Counted from the stretch's first letter, positions 20,130 to 31,697 are shown. The stretch: 64,000 nucleotides of DNA from Euglena gracilis (GCA_039621445.1 CP154956.1:56161872-56225871), one strand, 5' to 3'. Numbers and translations are program-made. The notes: a model not told the origin generated them from the letters alone.

Positions 20130-20709
20130 CTGAGCAGCCCAGTACGCCACTGACGACAGCATGTCCAGCTGCAGCAGTACACCAGTACCAGCTTCTGCCT
20201 GCACCAGCAGGACTTCTTGTGTTGCACCACCAGGAGTTCCTCTGCCTGCACCACCAGGACTGCAAGGCTACTTCTGCCTGCACCAGCAGGACTTCAGGAC
20301 TGCTTCTGCCTGCACCAGCAGGACTTGTGGGTGACTCTCAATGGCAATTGAACTCTTGACTTGGATACTTGACCCCACCAGGGGCTTTCAATTGTCCGCC
20401 ATGTATTATGCGAAAAAAAATAGACACTCAGAACTGTGACTGAACTGTGACTTCTTATTCTGACCCCCGGTATTTCCAACAGACTACAACGCAGAAAGGT
20501 CTGTTCTCACGCCACCCTCTTTCCCCCTCTTTTTGCAGCATGGATGTTTCATGATGGCGCCATCTTTTGCCAACTGAAATGTCTTTGAGAGCAAATGAGG
20601 TGTGCCCAAAAACTCCCCAACAAACTTAAGCGGAAAAATCACTGTGAACCATCACACCGCTACCAACAAAGGGAGGTGATGATGATGATAACACACAAAA
20701 AAGGCTGTG
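20130..20709. other. CACCAG/CTGC-rich repeats, then unremarkable sequence
   Basis: About 20165-20330 contains four or five imperfect copies of CTTCTGCCTGCACCAGCAGGACT. From 20340 to 20709 I see no gene. Confidence 0.6.
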
Positions 20710-20898
20710 TACCCTCACCCCCCCCCCCTATTTGGCTAATGGCCGGGTTCCTTCGGACCCCCAATTAACCAATTAAGGGGGGGGGGACAAATAAGGGGGC
20801 GCCACCCCGGCCAATGGCCAATAAGCGTGACATGGACCGTCCAACGGGACCCCCAATTAGCCAATTAGGGGGGGGGGGCAAATAGGGGGGTGAGGGTA
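20710..20898. mobile_element. Small inverted-repeat element
   Basis: The ends TACCCTCACCCCCC...CTATTTG and CAAATAGGGGGGTGAGGGTA are inverted copies. Two further internal copies of a CCCCCAATTA.CCAATTA motif are present. I see no clear target duplication. Confidence 0.6.
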
Positions 20899-21316
20899 GC
20901 GTGACAAGCTTTTTTAAGATTGTAGAATTGTAACAGAATATTTTGAAGAAACGTTTTTCAAAGTTTTCAACAAGAACGTTGCCAAGGTGAGTCGCCAGAA
21001 AATCAGAAAACGGTATGAGAAAGCTCATAAGCTCTGCCATAATCCTAATGTGACTGTGCACAGAGTTCAGATTACAGTTGCCTTAGCTTGGGCAAAAAGA
21101 GGCAGGGGGGGGGAATGAGTACTAAACAACGCCAAAATCACTCTTCATCCGATTCTTCATTGCATTTAAAAATGGACTACAAAAGACTGCAAAAAACTGC
21201 ACGTGTGCATTTTTTCCCCTCAAAAACACTGCAAAAAAAACTGCAAAAAACTGCACAGTGCTTATTTTCCCCCTCCATGGCAGCCGGGTCCCGAGGCAGG
21301 GGTATGGGACACTATC
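20899..21316. other. No gene seen
   Basis: A/T-rich sequence with CTGCAAAAAACTGCA repeats near 21190-21255. Confidence 0.5.
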
Positions 21317-21538
21317 GGGGGGTTGGTACACCCCTCCCCCCCCCTCTCCGAGGGGTTCGCGACGTCATTTCCCCCCTCCCCTAGCCGGACCCCCTCGCCA
21401 CGCCACCTGTTACATTTTTGATTTTGCAACCATGGTACACCCCTCCCCCCCCCCCCATCCGAGACCCCCTCGCCACGCCAATTTCCCGCCATTCCCCCCC
21501 CCCCTATTCAGACCCTCGCCACGGCGTACCAACCCCCC
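21317..21538. mobile_element. MITE family B, copy 1
   Basis: It has perfect 13-bp inverted ends (GGGGGGTTGGTAC and GTACCAACCCCCC), a length of 222 bp, and ATC directly outside both ends (21314-21316 and 21539-21541). The interior has repeated CCCCCTCGCCACGCCA blocks separated by C runs. It is closely related to 24152-24386. Confidence 0.8.
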
Positions 21539-21889
21539 ATCGGGGGGGTGGGGGGACTATCGGGAGGGGGCGGGGACATGGTAGTTCCGGAGAAACTGTA
21601 TGGGGTTCGGCACTGTATGGGGTGAGGTTCGCTCCAACCCACAAAGGGATAAGAGCGTAGCAGCTGTCCCCCTGGCTGATGGGGGTCTAAAGGAGCCTGG
21701 CCATTAACCAAAAGGGGGGACGAGGACCCGAGAACGGCCCGTGGTGATACCCACAATTTTTGCGTGAATATGCATGCAGGGCACTCATTTGGCCCCACCC
21801 ACAACAATTCTGGGTGATCCGGGCCAGCAAGAGACCGGCGACAAGTGTGCATCGGATTTTCATGATGGGGGGAGGGGCTTGAAAAAAAG
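21539..21889. other. No gene seen
   Basis: Mixed-composition sequence with a second ACTATCGGG-like motif near 21556. No convincing open frame. Confidence 0.5.
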
Positions 21890-22510
21890 TCGGCGGGAAC
21901 ACACCTAGGGGGTGTTCTCCCCGTGACCCCCCCGTGACCCGAACAAGGACCCTTTTCGGCGAAATTTTGCAGGGAAACTTTTTGGTTGGTGATGCCTGAT
22001 TTGATAAATTTCTCCGGTAGATTCCTAATTCCAGGGTTGACGTTTTTTTTTGTTTTTTTAAAAAAACAAAAAAACGTGCTTTTTTACACAAAAAAAACGC
22101 AAAAAAAACATGTTTTTTTTTGAAAAAGCAAAAATTGACCTTTTTCCTTGCGAAATCGCCATTTTTTTGAGGAAAATTTTTCGGGTGTGGTTCGGGTCAC
22201 GGGGGGGGAGGGTCACGGGGGAACACTACATTTTCGGTGGCCAAATTAGGAATCACCAAAACCGAATTTTTGGGGAAAATCCTTTTCAGGCTCCAAATTA
22301 GGAATCCCCCAACCTAAAATTCGTAATTTTGGCACCAAATTAGGCATCACTAGTCCAAATTTTGCAAAATTTATGCCTAAAAATTAGGAATCTGCCTGAA
22401 TATTTTGTCAAATTAGGCATCACCGGCCATATTTTTTTCAGAAAATATATTGGCCGAAAAGGGTCTTGGGTCGGGTCGGGGGGGGGGTCACAGGGGGAAC
22501 ACCCACTCTA
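21890..22510. mobile_element. Inverted-repeat element, GGGAACACC...GGTGTTCTCC type
   Basis: The left end (about 21895-21955) contains CGGGAACACACCTAGG, GTGACCCCCCCGTGACCCG and AAGGACCCTTTTCGGC. The right end (about 22450-22505) has the inverse, GCCGAAAAGGGTC, GGGTCGGG and GGTCACAGGGGGAACACC. The interior is made of short AATTAGGAATC/AATTAGGCATCAC units and poly-A/poly-T blocks. A relative lies at 46500-46850. Confidence 0.6.
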
Positions 22511-23769
22511 AAGTCTTTTTATGTGTTAAATATTTTTCAAATCTGTGTTTTCTGAAAAATCATGCTTTCAACCCCCCCAAAAAAAGACAAAAAAATGAAT
22601 GCTGCAGAAATAAAAAATGAACTTTCCCCCCAAAAAAACATTGCAAAAAATTTTTCCCCCAACCCCTCTATGACGTTTTTTTTTTTTTAAAAATATGTTT
22701 TTTTTTGTTTCAAAAAAAAACAAGCCGTCAACCTTGCCTAATTCTGAGTGTAAATTTTTCCACACAAAAATTGTGGCTGAGCCCAAAATTTCAGCCTGAA
22801 AACGTGTTCAGGAGGGGGCCCCCGAAGGGGTCCCCCTGAACACGTTTTCAGGCTGAAATCTGGGAACACCCCAACGTCCTTTGGCGCAAACTATTTTTAG
22901 GAATAGGAGCAAGCAAGGCAAAGCAAAGAAGCCCTTATGAAGACCACTCAGAGTGATGGCCTTTGGGTTGAAGGGCAGCAAAAAGCAACGGCCAAGTGCT
23001 CCACACAACGTCTTCGGGACGACCAGGCATCAGAAAATTTCTGTGGGGGGGGGAAACCCGTTTCAAATTTTTTTTGCCAAATCTCCATTCGCGTTTTTTT
23101 TTGTTTTTTTTTAAAAAAGCACAAGAAAAACGGGGAACCCCCGTTTTTTGTTTTTTTTTTGAATGCCAGCTTTTCTCAGGGTCAATGTGAAATGAATTTT
23201 TGGTCCCTCAAAAAGTCGCAAATTTCGTCCCAGGAGGTCCCGAAAAGAGGCATGTTTCCCCCATGTCCCCCCCCCCCCCGTGTCCCCCCCCGTGTCCCCC
23301 CCGTGTCCCGCCCCACCCCGTATGGGTAAGAGCGAAGCGTACCACTGGGCAAAAGGGGGAGGGTCGAACCCCCCCCTCAGGGTCAAGGAGAACCGGCGGA
23401 TTATCACCATGATCCCGACTCCGTTCCCCTTAAAAATTTTTTTACAGTTGCGAGCAACTGGATTTCTAGTTTCCGAATCACCTCTATTTGACCCCCAACT
23501 CCCTGCCAGGCCCGAGTTATTCAGCCGCAAAGAGGTCGAAACTGGGTCGTATTGGCCCCCTCCTCTTCTGACTCTGCCATTTCGCCGGGGTCCAAAAATC
23601 GGTCAAAAAATCGATTTTTCGAAAATATCTCGAGAAAGCTTACATTATTTCCGGAAATGTCGGTCTGACAAAATGTACCTCTTGAGGCCCTCTGTCGCCC
23701 CCCATTTGCCGTTTTGGCCGTCGACACGTCTGGCCATGTTCCGGCGCGCTTTTGCAGCCCAAAACGGTA
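22511..23769. other. Non-coding, homopolymer-rich, one strong hairpin
   Basis: The region holds the 24-bp-arm hairpin annotated below, poly-T/poly-A palindromes near 22680-22725 and 23095-23160, and a C-rich GTGTCCCCCCC tandem stretch near 23262-23315. I see no gene. Confidence 0.55.
22789..22858. repeat. Perfect inverted repeat, 24-bp arms
   Basis: The left arm begins TTTCAGCCTGAAAACGTG and continues TTCAGG; the right arm from 22835 is its exact complement. The loop region also contains GGGGG/CCCCC pairing. Its AAAACGTGTTCAG core recurs at the inverted ends of the 29885-32054 unit. Confidence 0.9.
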
Positions 23770-23999
23770 GGGGGGGTTCGGCACCCCCCCCCCCCCCCCC
23801 CCTCACCGACCCCCTCGCCACGTCATTTTACCCCCCCTCCCCCCCCTTTCAAGACTCCCTCGCCACGCCATGTCAGGCCCGTCAAAGAAAATTTTCTTGG
23901 CAAACCCCCGCGCACCCCTCCCCCCCCCTCCTCCAGGACCCCCTCGCTACGCCAACCCCCCCCCTAGCCGGACACCTCGCCACGGCGTGCCAACCCCCC
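23770..23999. mobile_element. MITE family B, diverged copy
   Basis: It shares the GGGGGGTT...CCAACCCCCC ends and the internal CCCCTCGCCACG blocks of the other family B copies, but its ends are altered (TTCGGCAC / GTGCCAA) and no target duplication is visible. Confidence 0.6.
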
Positions 24000-24151
24000 G
24001 GGTTGTGCCTTGAAAAATATATTTTATTTTTCATGAAAAATTTCACCCAAAATATGAAAACATATAATATTTATTTTTCAACCTTGAAAAACATGAAAAA
24101 TGTTTTTCAAGGTCGAAAAATAAATATTCATGTTCAATGTCCCTTTGCAGA
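24000..24151. other. AT-rich spacer with ATGAAAAAT motifs
   Basis: Inverted TTTTTCATG and CATGAAAAA motifs give a local fold-back between 24030 and 24135. No gene. Confidence 0.5.
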
Positions 24152-24386
24152 GGGGGGTTGGTACACCCCTCCCCCCCCCCTCTCCGAGGGGCTCGCCACG
24201 CCATTTACCCCCCTCCCCCCCCCCCTAGCCGGACCCCCTCGCCACGCCACCCAACACATTTGTCATTGTGCAACCATGGTACACCCCTCCCCCCCCATCC
24301 GAGACCCCCTCGCCACGCCATTTTCCGGCCATTTCCCCCCTCCCCCCCCCCTATTCGGACCCCTCGCCACGGCATACCAACCCCCC
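24152..24386. mobile_element. MITE family B, copy 2
   Basis: It has 12-bp inverted ends (GGGGGGTTGGTA and TACCAACCCCCC), a length of 235 bp, and AGA directly outside both ends (24149-24151 and 24387-24389). A 3-bp target duplication is therefore seen in two independent copies of this family. Confidence 0.8.
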
Positions 24387-24479
24387 AGAACCAAGAACAT
24401 GGGTCACAACAAGAGCAATAAGATGGAAGAGAAAGAATTGCATTTGAATAACCGATGAGAGAGTGTACATTCTGATACG

Positions 24480-24622
24480 AAAACTGTGTCCAGAACGCCG
24501 GTTCGGGCGGCAGCCCGAACCGGCGTTCTGGAACACGGCTTCACGCCCGAACCGGCGTTCTGGACACAGTTGTTGAAACCGTGGATTAGGGGCTCTGGCT
24601 TCACGCCCGAACTGGCGTTCAA
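24480..24622. repeat. GC-rich palindromic repeat, ACCGGCGTTCTGGA family
   Basis: CCAGAACGCCGGTTCGGGCGG is followed by its inverse, then two more CGAACCGGCGTTC copies. Relatives lie at 25508-25620, 28609-28790, 29440-29560, 30042-30222 and 30878-31006. Confidence 0.8.
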
Positions 24623-24789
24623 GGAATAAAGGCCAATTTCGCCCTAAATACCCAGTTTCTGAACATTTTTGGGCATTTTTGGGATCCTTTGGGCTCATGG
24701 CCATGTCGATCGGCCGATTGAAGTTTTCATCCGTCTGATGCCAGGTTACCCATCAATCGAAAGGTTTTTTTTTCAGAATTACGACTTAG

Positions 24790-25250
24790 AAATTTTTTTT
24801 GGTTGACCACCCCTTGGTTTTTTCAGAATCACGGTTGGGAAATTTTGGCTGGACCCCCCCCCCAGATTTTTTTCAGATTTGCAATGCCGAATATTCGGTT
24901 GGACCCCGCTGGTTTTTTTTTCCAGAATTATGGTTGGGATTTGATCCCCCCTTTTTCAAAATTCCGGTTCAGAAATTTTGGCTGGGTTTCTTCACAAACA
25001 CGGTTGAAAAAAAAATTGGCTGGAGCCCCCCTAGGGTTTTTCAGAAGTACGGTTGGGAAATTTTGGTTGGACCCCCCCCCGGGAATTTTTCAAAATTGTT
25101 GGGAAATGTTAATTATGTTGGGAAATTTTGGTCCCCCTGGGTGTTTTCAAAATTGGTTGGACCCTCCCCTGGGTTTTTCAGAATTATGGTTAGGAAATTT
25201 TAGCTGGACCCCTTGGGTTTTTTCAGAATTACGATTTTTGGACCCTTTTC
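24790..25250. repeat. Diverged tandem array, unit about 45-50 bp
   Basis: At least eight imperfect copies are present of a unit reading TTTTTCAGAATTACGGTTGG, then GAAATTTTGGCTGGACC and a C run. It is flanked by ordinary AT-rich sequence. Confidence 0.75.
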
Positions 25251-26261
25251 GCAAATTCCAAAATCCATTGTTCACCTGCCATGTTGCCCCTTGATCGACA
25301 ACCGTTCTCAAGGGTTTTAGATGGCCTTAGATTTCAGCCCTGCTGCATGGCATTCTATTTCAGAAAATCCCCAGATTTGGCCAAATGGAAATTGTTGCAC
25401 AAAATACCCCAATTTCTGGCCAAATACCCCCCAAAAAGTGCTCAGATATGGTTGCCTCATGTCTACAACCCATTTTGGACACTTTTTGGCACTTTTCATT
25501 TTCGGTCCCCAGGACGCCGTTTTCCCGCCCGAACCGGCGTTCTGGACACCAGTTCGGCGCAGAAATTTCTGCGCCGAACCGGCGTCCAGAATGCCGGTTC
25601 GGGCGTGAAGCCAGAGCCCCAATACACGGTTTCAATGCAATTACATGGCATTGGATCCTCCAGAGGAAGATATTACATAAAAAAATGATGCCAGGGCAAA
25701 CCCGCCTCACCAAAACCCTGTGCCCTGCAGACCTCTCACAAAAAGAATCAATGAAAAAAGCTGCACAAAAATTCAGAAAAGATCAAAATATCAAAATATC
25801 AAAAAAAACCCAAAAAAATCAAAAGTCAAAAAAGATAAAAACAAAACCATAACGGCGGGGACCTGCTGTGCCGGCAGGTAGGCCAGCACCACCATCATGG
25901 TGGGGCTAGGAGCCGAGGAACGATGATGAACGTTCCTGAACCGGGGAGAGTGCCAAATCAATTTTTCATATTTTCATATTTTTCATATTTTTTCATATTT
26001 TTCACTAATTTTTTCATATTTTTCATGTTGTTTGAAAAATATTTTCAAGCAAGGCACAACCCTACGGAACGGCCATTTTAGGGTGATTTTTTGGGCCGTT
26101 TTGGGGGGGGGAATGATTTTCCAAAATATCCCCAATGAAGCAAAATCAAAGAAAATATCCGAAGAGCAAAAATGAGGCCCTTGGCCCCCACGACATAACC
26201 AAGCTTCACAGAGCACGGCGTCGCTTTGTGATCCCAGGCCCTCCAACCCCCCGTCCTTGAC
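25251..26261. other. Non-coding with one palindrome and A/T repeats
   Basis: 25508-25620 carries CCCGAACCGGCGTTCTGGA and its inverse around GCGCAGAAATTTCTGCGC. 25740-25850 is A-rich, and 25960-26045 is a TTTTCATATTT array. No gene. Confidence 0.6.
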
Positions 26262-27235
26262 CTGAAACCCATGCATTTTGGGTCATATGCGCGTCAAAAA
26301 AAGTCAGAATAAATTCCAAATTTTTTTTTGCTCAAAACGATGTTTTCTTTTGCCTCCCGGTCCTAAAAAAAACAACTGTTTTCAAGCCGAAAATGAGCGT
26401 TTTTCGACCCCCCCCCCCCAGCTGCAGAAAATGGCCCAACATGTAGCCTCCATCAACAATGAACATGACAATCAACATGACCTTGTGCCCAGGAGGCTAG
26501 GGACAACGAGGGGGGGGGGCTGGGGGGGGGGGGGGGGCGGGGGGGGGGGGGGGGGGGGGAGGGGGGTCCGAGGGCGGCCGCGCGGGCGGCGCGCATCCTA
26601 AAATCGGTGATTTTCGGGTCCAAAAAGTGGTCATTTTTTGCCATTTTTGGGCATTTTTGACCCAAAAGGTGCTTTTTTGGCCGCGCGCAGAGCGCGCGGC
26701 CCCCAAATTTGCCATTTCCTGTCCGAAAATGGTCATTTTTGGTCATTTTTGGCCCTCAAAAAAGTCGCGATTTTTTCACAAATTTTTTTTCTTGGCTATG
26801 CTAGGCACAGTGGGGGGAGGGGGGGTCCCGGACCCCCCCCGAGCGGCGCGCCTAGCCTCCCCAGGTGGGACGGACATTTTCAATTGATAGAAGTTCCAAA
26901 ATTATTGCCGAAACTCGTCTTCTTGCAATGTTTTCCCATGTTTTCTAAAGGAAAGCCATGCATAATAAAAAATAAAAAAATGAACTATTATGAACAAAAA
27001 AGCAACAAGGACACAATGAACTATTTCATTTTTTGTTTCTTATGCTTTGTTTGGTTCAGTTGGGCCCCGTTTTTTTTTGGCCCAAAACCCATGCATTTTT
27101 GGGTCATTTCCGAGTCAAAAAGTGAAAAGAAATTGAAGAATTTTGCCCAAAACCATGTTTTTTCGGTCTCCCGGACCCGGAAAACTGTTTTCAAGCCGAA
27201 AATGAAAATTTCGACCTCCAGCCCCCCGTGTTTGC
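26262..27235. repeat. Two dispersed copies of a ~155-bp repeat with a G-rich block between
   Basis: 26262-26420 and 27078-27235 both read ACCCATGCATTTTGGGTCAT, later TTTTCAAGCCGAAAATGA, and end in a C-rich tract. Between them are a ~60-base G-run block (26507-26570) and a perfect hairpin GGCCGCGCGC/GCGCGCGGCC at 26679-26701. Confidence 0.65.
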
Positions 27236-28177
27236 CAGTATTTTGTCAATTTTGCCAAAATTGGAGGTTTTTTTGGCCAATTTCTACTGCGATGTGCGAT
27301 AAAGTGGAAGAAAATGATTGCAAGACGGGCCACAGTCGTTGAAGATGGCACAATTTTTATTCCTAATTTCGCATGCATCTCTTTTGGTGTACTGATTCGC
27401 GCTGTCGGGTTGAGATACCAAACTACACCAAATCCTAAATTTGGTCTTCCTTTCAAATTTTGCGCTACATCAACTTTGGGGAATTTTTGGTCATCTTGCA
27501 ACTTTGATTTTGAAATGGCACACTACAGTTGGCATTTGCCACTCAAAAAGTAGGAATTTGCCCCCCAAATTCGGCCTTTGCCACATAGAATTAGGAATTG
27601 GCACAAAAAATTAGGCATTCGCCACTTCAATTTACACCAAGTCAAGAATTTGCCACCCAAAATTTGGAAAAGCCAATTTGAGCATTGCCGATCAAAGTTG
27701 GCTAAACCAAGGTTGACGGTTTGTTTTTTTTTGAAACAAAAAAAACATGTTTTTTTTAATTAAAAAAAATATGTTTTTTTAAAAAAAACGTCATGGAGGG
27801 TTTGGGTGAAGAAAATTTTGAACGTTTTTTAAAGGAAAAAGGTCATTTTTTATCTTTGCAGCTTCGCAGTCCGTAAAGGGTGATGGCTTTCACATGAACC
27901 ATCATTTTAGTATTTTTGGATGAAGGGTCTGGAAAAAAAAAACGTCATTTTGATGACCAAAAACATGATTTTAGAACTTTTTCCTCAAAAAATGGCCATT
28001 TCGCAAGGAAAAAGGTCAATTTTTGCTTTTTCAAAAAAACATTTTTTTTGCGTTTTTTTTTAAAAAAACATGTTTTTTGTTTTTTTAAAAAACACAAAAA
28101 AAACGTCAACCCTGGGCTAAACACCTGACCTGGTTTCTGCCACGCCGTCGGCCGGCCGTGTGCTACCCTGTTGAGTG
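27236..28177. other. No gene seen; poly-A/poly-T palindromes
   Basis: Short AATTAGGAATT-like units occur at 27540-27680 and fold-back A/T homopolymers at 27720-27790 and 28020-28105. Similar sequence is found at 22030-22140. Confidence 0.5.
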
Positions 28178-28556
28178 CGAAGCTGCCATCCCCCCCCCCC
28201 ATTATGTACCCCCCCCCATTGTGTACCCCCTGGGGGGAGGTACACAATGGGGGGGATGGTAGCTCATTGTCATAACACTTTTTCTAAAGAATTTCCCAAA
28301 AAAGTGCCCAAAAATCGACGTTTTTGGGACGTTTTCAAAAAGTGATATTTGGCAAATGTGCTGAAAATTGACCATTTATTGCGAACGTCCAAAAAGTTGC
28401 CAAAAATGACCCCTTTTGGGCTGTTCGGTCGGGTCTGGGAATGGGACCTGGGTCCCCCCCCCCATTGTGTACCTCCCCCCCCATTATGTACCTCCCCCCC
28501 AATTTCGGCCTCCCGGGGGGAGGTACATAATGGGGGGGGGATGGTAGTTGGCTTAT
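28178..28556. mobile_element. Inverted-repeat element with CCATTATGTACC ends
   Basis: Left end: GCCATCCCCCC then CCATTATGTACC, with a second internal fold-back at 28195-28260. Right end: GGTACATAATGGGGGGGGGATGG. The interior (28255-28455) is similar to 46190-46350. Confidence 0.55.
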
Positions 28557-28596
28557 GGCGGGGGGGGGGGAGGCTGCCGCCTACCACTGCGTCTAC

Positions 28597-29570
28597 TACA
28601 AAAAAGAGGTGGCGGACGCCGGTTCTGTCCAAAGCCCGGCATTCCGGACGCCGGTTCCGTCCGAAGGACGGAACCGGCGTCCGGAACGCCGGGCTTTGGA
28701 CAGAACCGGCGTCCGCCACCCCTTGTTTAAAGCGGCGTTTTAGAGACGCCGGGCTCAGGACAGAACCGGCGTCCCCAACCTTCGGCCAAAGGACACTCCC
28801 AGGACCAATCTCCGACCACTGATCTGCAATGTCACACCATTTTGCACTTCACCAAATTCCGGCGATCGCGAGGGTATTTCTGGCTGTGTCAATCGTCCAG
28901 GTATAAAATCACCCCTCGATCGAAAGCTCTTTTCATCAGACGACTGGCGATCACCACCAAATTCAGCCACGTCGCCTGGAGCTCTTATTTTCTGTCAGTG
29001 GGGAATCCTAATTTCACAAGTCTGGTGCCCCCCCCCAAGGCCCTCAGGTCGTTGATTCGAAGAGGAAAAACGTTTCTGTAGGGTTTATTCAGCATCTTAA
29101 ACCCAAAGTCACTGAAAATTGCTACAACTTTCGACTCAGATTCTGGCCGATCCGACCATCGCGAGCGTATCTCGGGCTGCGTGCAACGTTAGGTTACCAA
29201 GTTACCCCTCGATCGAAAGCTCTTCAACAGACGACCAGCGGTGCTCATCAGATCTTTCCACGCTGCATGGTATTCTATTTCTAAATCTGGGCCAATTTTC
29301 ACCAAATTTGGATATCCACCCCAGTGGTCCCCAGATGGCAAAATTCATTGTCCTAGATGGCTGAAACACTCCTACCAGCACCTTAGGGCCACTTTCGGGC
29401 ACTTTTGGTGACTTTTTTAGGAATGAAAATCGGATGCCAGGCTTTGGACAAAGCCGGCGTTCCTAACACCGGGCTTTAGGACAGAACCGGCGTCCGGAAA
29501 GCCCGTGGGGGGGACGCCGGTTCTGTCCTGAGCCCGGCGTCTCAAACGCCGGCTTAAATAACAAAATCCC
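28597..29570. repeat. Duplicated ~0.97-kb segment, copy 1
   Basis: It begins with a 111-bp near-perfect palindrome (28609-28719, arms of 54 bp) and ends with another GCCGGTTCTGTCC palindrome (29440-29560). Between them is sequence highly similar to 30230-30880, including GATCGCGAG and CGATCGAAAGCTCTT motifs. No gene. Confidence 0.8.
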
Positions 29571-29884
29571 TTGTGTTGGCAACATACTTGGGGGGCTCAG
29601 TCCTCTTCGTGGATCATTTTCTCAGAATTGGTGTTGAAAATCTTTGGCAAAGGTGTGTTTTTCCCAAAATAAGAGTTCTAGGGCCACTTTGGTTGATTTC
29701 GTGTGGGGATGATGTGGGCAGGGGGGCTTAAAGGTCGGTGCATTTGATTTGTACATCAGTGGGTGGTCGGCTGACTAGTGGGCCGATTACCCACTGCCCC
29801 CCCCCCTCTACCCAGGAGGGAGGAGAGGGGAGTTCTGCCACCGAAGGCGCCGAAAGCTTGTATTTTTCCACACACAAATTGTTT
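29571..29884. other. No gene seen
   Basis: Spacer between the two palindrome-bearing repeats; CCCCCCCCTCTACCCAGGAGG-like fold-back near 29797-29825. Confidence 0.5.
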
Positions 29885-30028
29885 AAAAACGTGTTCAGAG
29901 CCCGCCAAATGCCTGCCCTGAAATTCGTGGTCATGATTCACGCAAAGGGTCAAAAACGCGAATTTGTGAAATTCGGACCCAAAAAACGGCGCCCTAATGG
30001 AAAACGTGCCTGAACACAGATGCCTTTA

Positions 30029-31010
30029 CTACAAAAAAGGGGTGGCGGACGCCGGTTCTGTCCAAAGCCCGGCGTTCCGGACGCCGGTTCCGTCCGAAGG
30101 ACGAAGGACGGAACCGGCGTCCGGAACGCCGGGCTTTGGACAGAACCGGCGTCCGCCACCCCTTGTTTAAAGCGGCGTTTTAGAGACGCCGGGTTCAGGA
30201 CAGAACCGGCGTCCCCACCCTTCGGTCAAAGGACACTCCCAGGACCAATCTCCGACCACTGATCTGCAATGTCACGCCACTTTGCATTTCACCAAATTCC
30301 GGCGATCGCGAGGGTATTTCTGGCTGTGTGAATCGTCCAAATACAAACTCACCCCTCAATCAAAAGCTCTTTTCATCAGACGACTGGCGATCACCACCAA
30401 ATTCAGCGACGCCGCCTAGAGCTCTTATTTTCTGTCACTGGGAAATCCTAATTTCACAACTCTGGTGCCGCCACCCCTCAGGTGGTAGATTCGAAGAGAA
30501 AAACCGTTTCTGTAAGGGTTTTTCAGCATCTTTAACCAAAAATCACTGAAAATTACCACAAATTTCGACTAAGATTCTGGCCAATCCGACGATCGCGAGC
30601 GTATCTCGGGCTGCGTGCCCGAGATACGTTAGGGTACCAAGTTACCCCTCGATCGAAAGCTCTTTTCAACAGACGACCAGCGGTGCTCATCAGATCTTTC
30701 CACGCTGCACGGTACTCTATTTCCAAATCTGGGCCAATTTTCACCAAATTTGGATATCCACCCTAGTGGTCCCTAGATGGCAAAATTCATTGTCCTAGAT
30801 GGCTGAAACAGTCATACCAGCCAGCACCTTAGGGCCACTTTTGAGCACTTTTGGCGACATTTTTAGGAATGAAAATCGGACGCCGGGTTTTGGACAGAAC
30901 CGGCGTTCCTAACGCCGGGCTTTAGGACAGAACCAGCGTCCGGAAAACCCGTGGGGGGGGGGGACGCCGGTTCTGTCCTGAACCCGGCGTCTCAAACGCC
31001 GGTTTAATCG
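30029..31010. repeat. Duplicated ~0.97-kb segment, copy 2
   Basis: Homologous to 28597-29570 along its length, offset by about 1435 bases, with the same bounding palindromes (30042-30159 and 30878-31006) and small indels such as CGAGATACG near 30615. Confidence 0.8.
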
Positions 31011-31011
31011 A

Positions 31012-31120
31012 AAACGTGTCATTGCCACAGATGCCCTCATTGAAAACGTGCCTAGCCACAGATGCCTTAATGGAAAACGTGTCATTGCCACAGATGCCCT
31101 CATTGAAAACGTGTCACCCC
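31012..31120. repeat. ~35-bp tandem repeat, left block
   Basis: AAAACGTGTCATTGCCACAG, then ATGCCCTCATTG, alternates with a variant reading CGTGCCTAGCCACAGATGCC. The same repeat occurs at 31855-32002, so the gene between is bracketed by it. Confidence 0.8.
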
Positions 31121-31144
31121 CCCTTTTTCCGCAGCCTTCCCACT

Positions 31145-31697
31145 ATGGCTAAACGCACGGCTAACTTTGTGAATGGTCTTTTGCCACCTCCCCCTAAGAG
31201 AGAACTGTTCCTGGCTGCTCTCGCGGTATACCAGCAAGATGCCAAGAAGCCAAAGGTTGACCCCCTTCATGGCACCTTGCTGGCACAGGGCAACACAAAG
31301 AAAAAGTCCGGCTCCGTGGGAGCAGAGCTTGCTGCTGTTGCCAACTGTTTGGAGTTCGCCAAACTGTGTCAACATCGGCAAGCCTCTTATCCTGAGCTGG
31401 ATGCTTTCTTTGTTGCCTGGACGGGATGGGAGCTGGAACCCAGCCTGTTGTTAGATGAGGCGAGCGTCATTGAACAGTGTGTGGCTCAACGTGAGCAGCA
31501 GTCGGGAACTTTGTTCGTTTCAGGGAATCGTTCGGCAACCTCTTTTCTTCTTTGCCATTCCCAAAAATCCAAATTGTGTGGAGCTGAACAAAGTTGTGTG
31601 TGACGCCTGCGGATTGGCATATCATTTTCATTGCCAAGATTTGCGGCGGCCACCAAAGTATGGCTCTTTTTTGTGTAAAGCGTGTCGTGTTCCGTGA
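31145..31697 (+). CDS. Small protein with C-terminal half PHD-like zinc motif
   Basis: The first ATG at 31145 opens 112 codons in one frame. The zinc motif lies in the next frame. A 43-base intron at 31481-31523 (GTGGCT...TTTCAG) joins them in phase and gives a predicted 169-residue protein ending at TGA 31695-31697. The N-terminal part (MAKRTANFVNGLLPPPPKR) is unrecognised, helical and mixed. The C-terminus has VCDACGLAYHFHC and FLCKAC, the second half of a C4HC3 PHD finger (CxxC, HxxC, CxxC); the first cysteine pairs are not obvious. Chromatin reading is the usual role of complete PHD fingers but cannot be claimed here. Codon use is more balanced than the surroundings. The alternative is a captured gene fragment. 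Confidence 0.5.

Noticed and set aside
19862-20204. GLQRPPHL repeat protein upstream of LINE ORF1
   Set aside because: It is the minus-strand reading of the tandem array. The more plausible start is the ATG at 19385.
23280-24458. 392-residue open frame over the GTGTCCCCCC and MITE B regions
   Set aside because: It runs through several repeat elements and C runs with no conserved domain.
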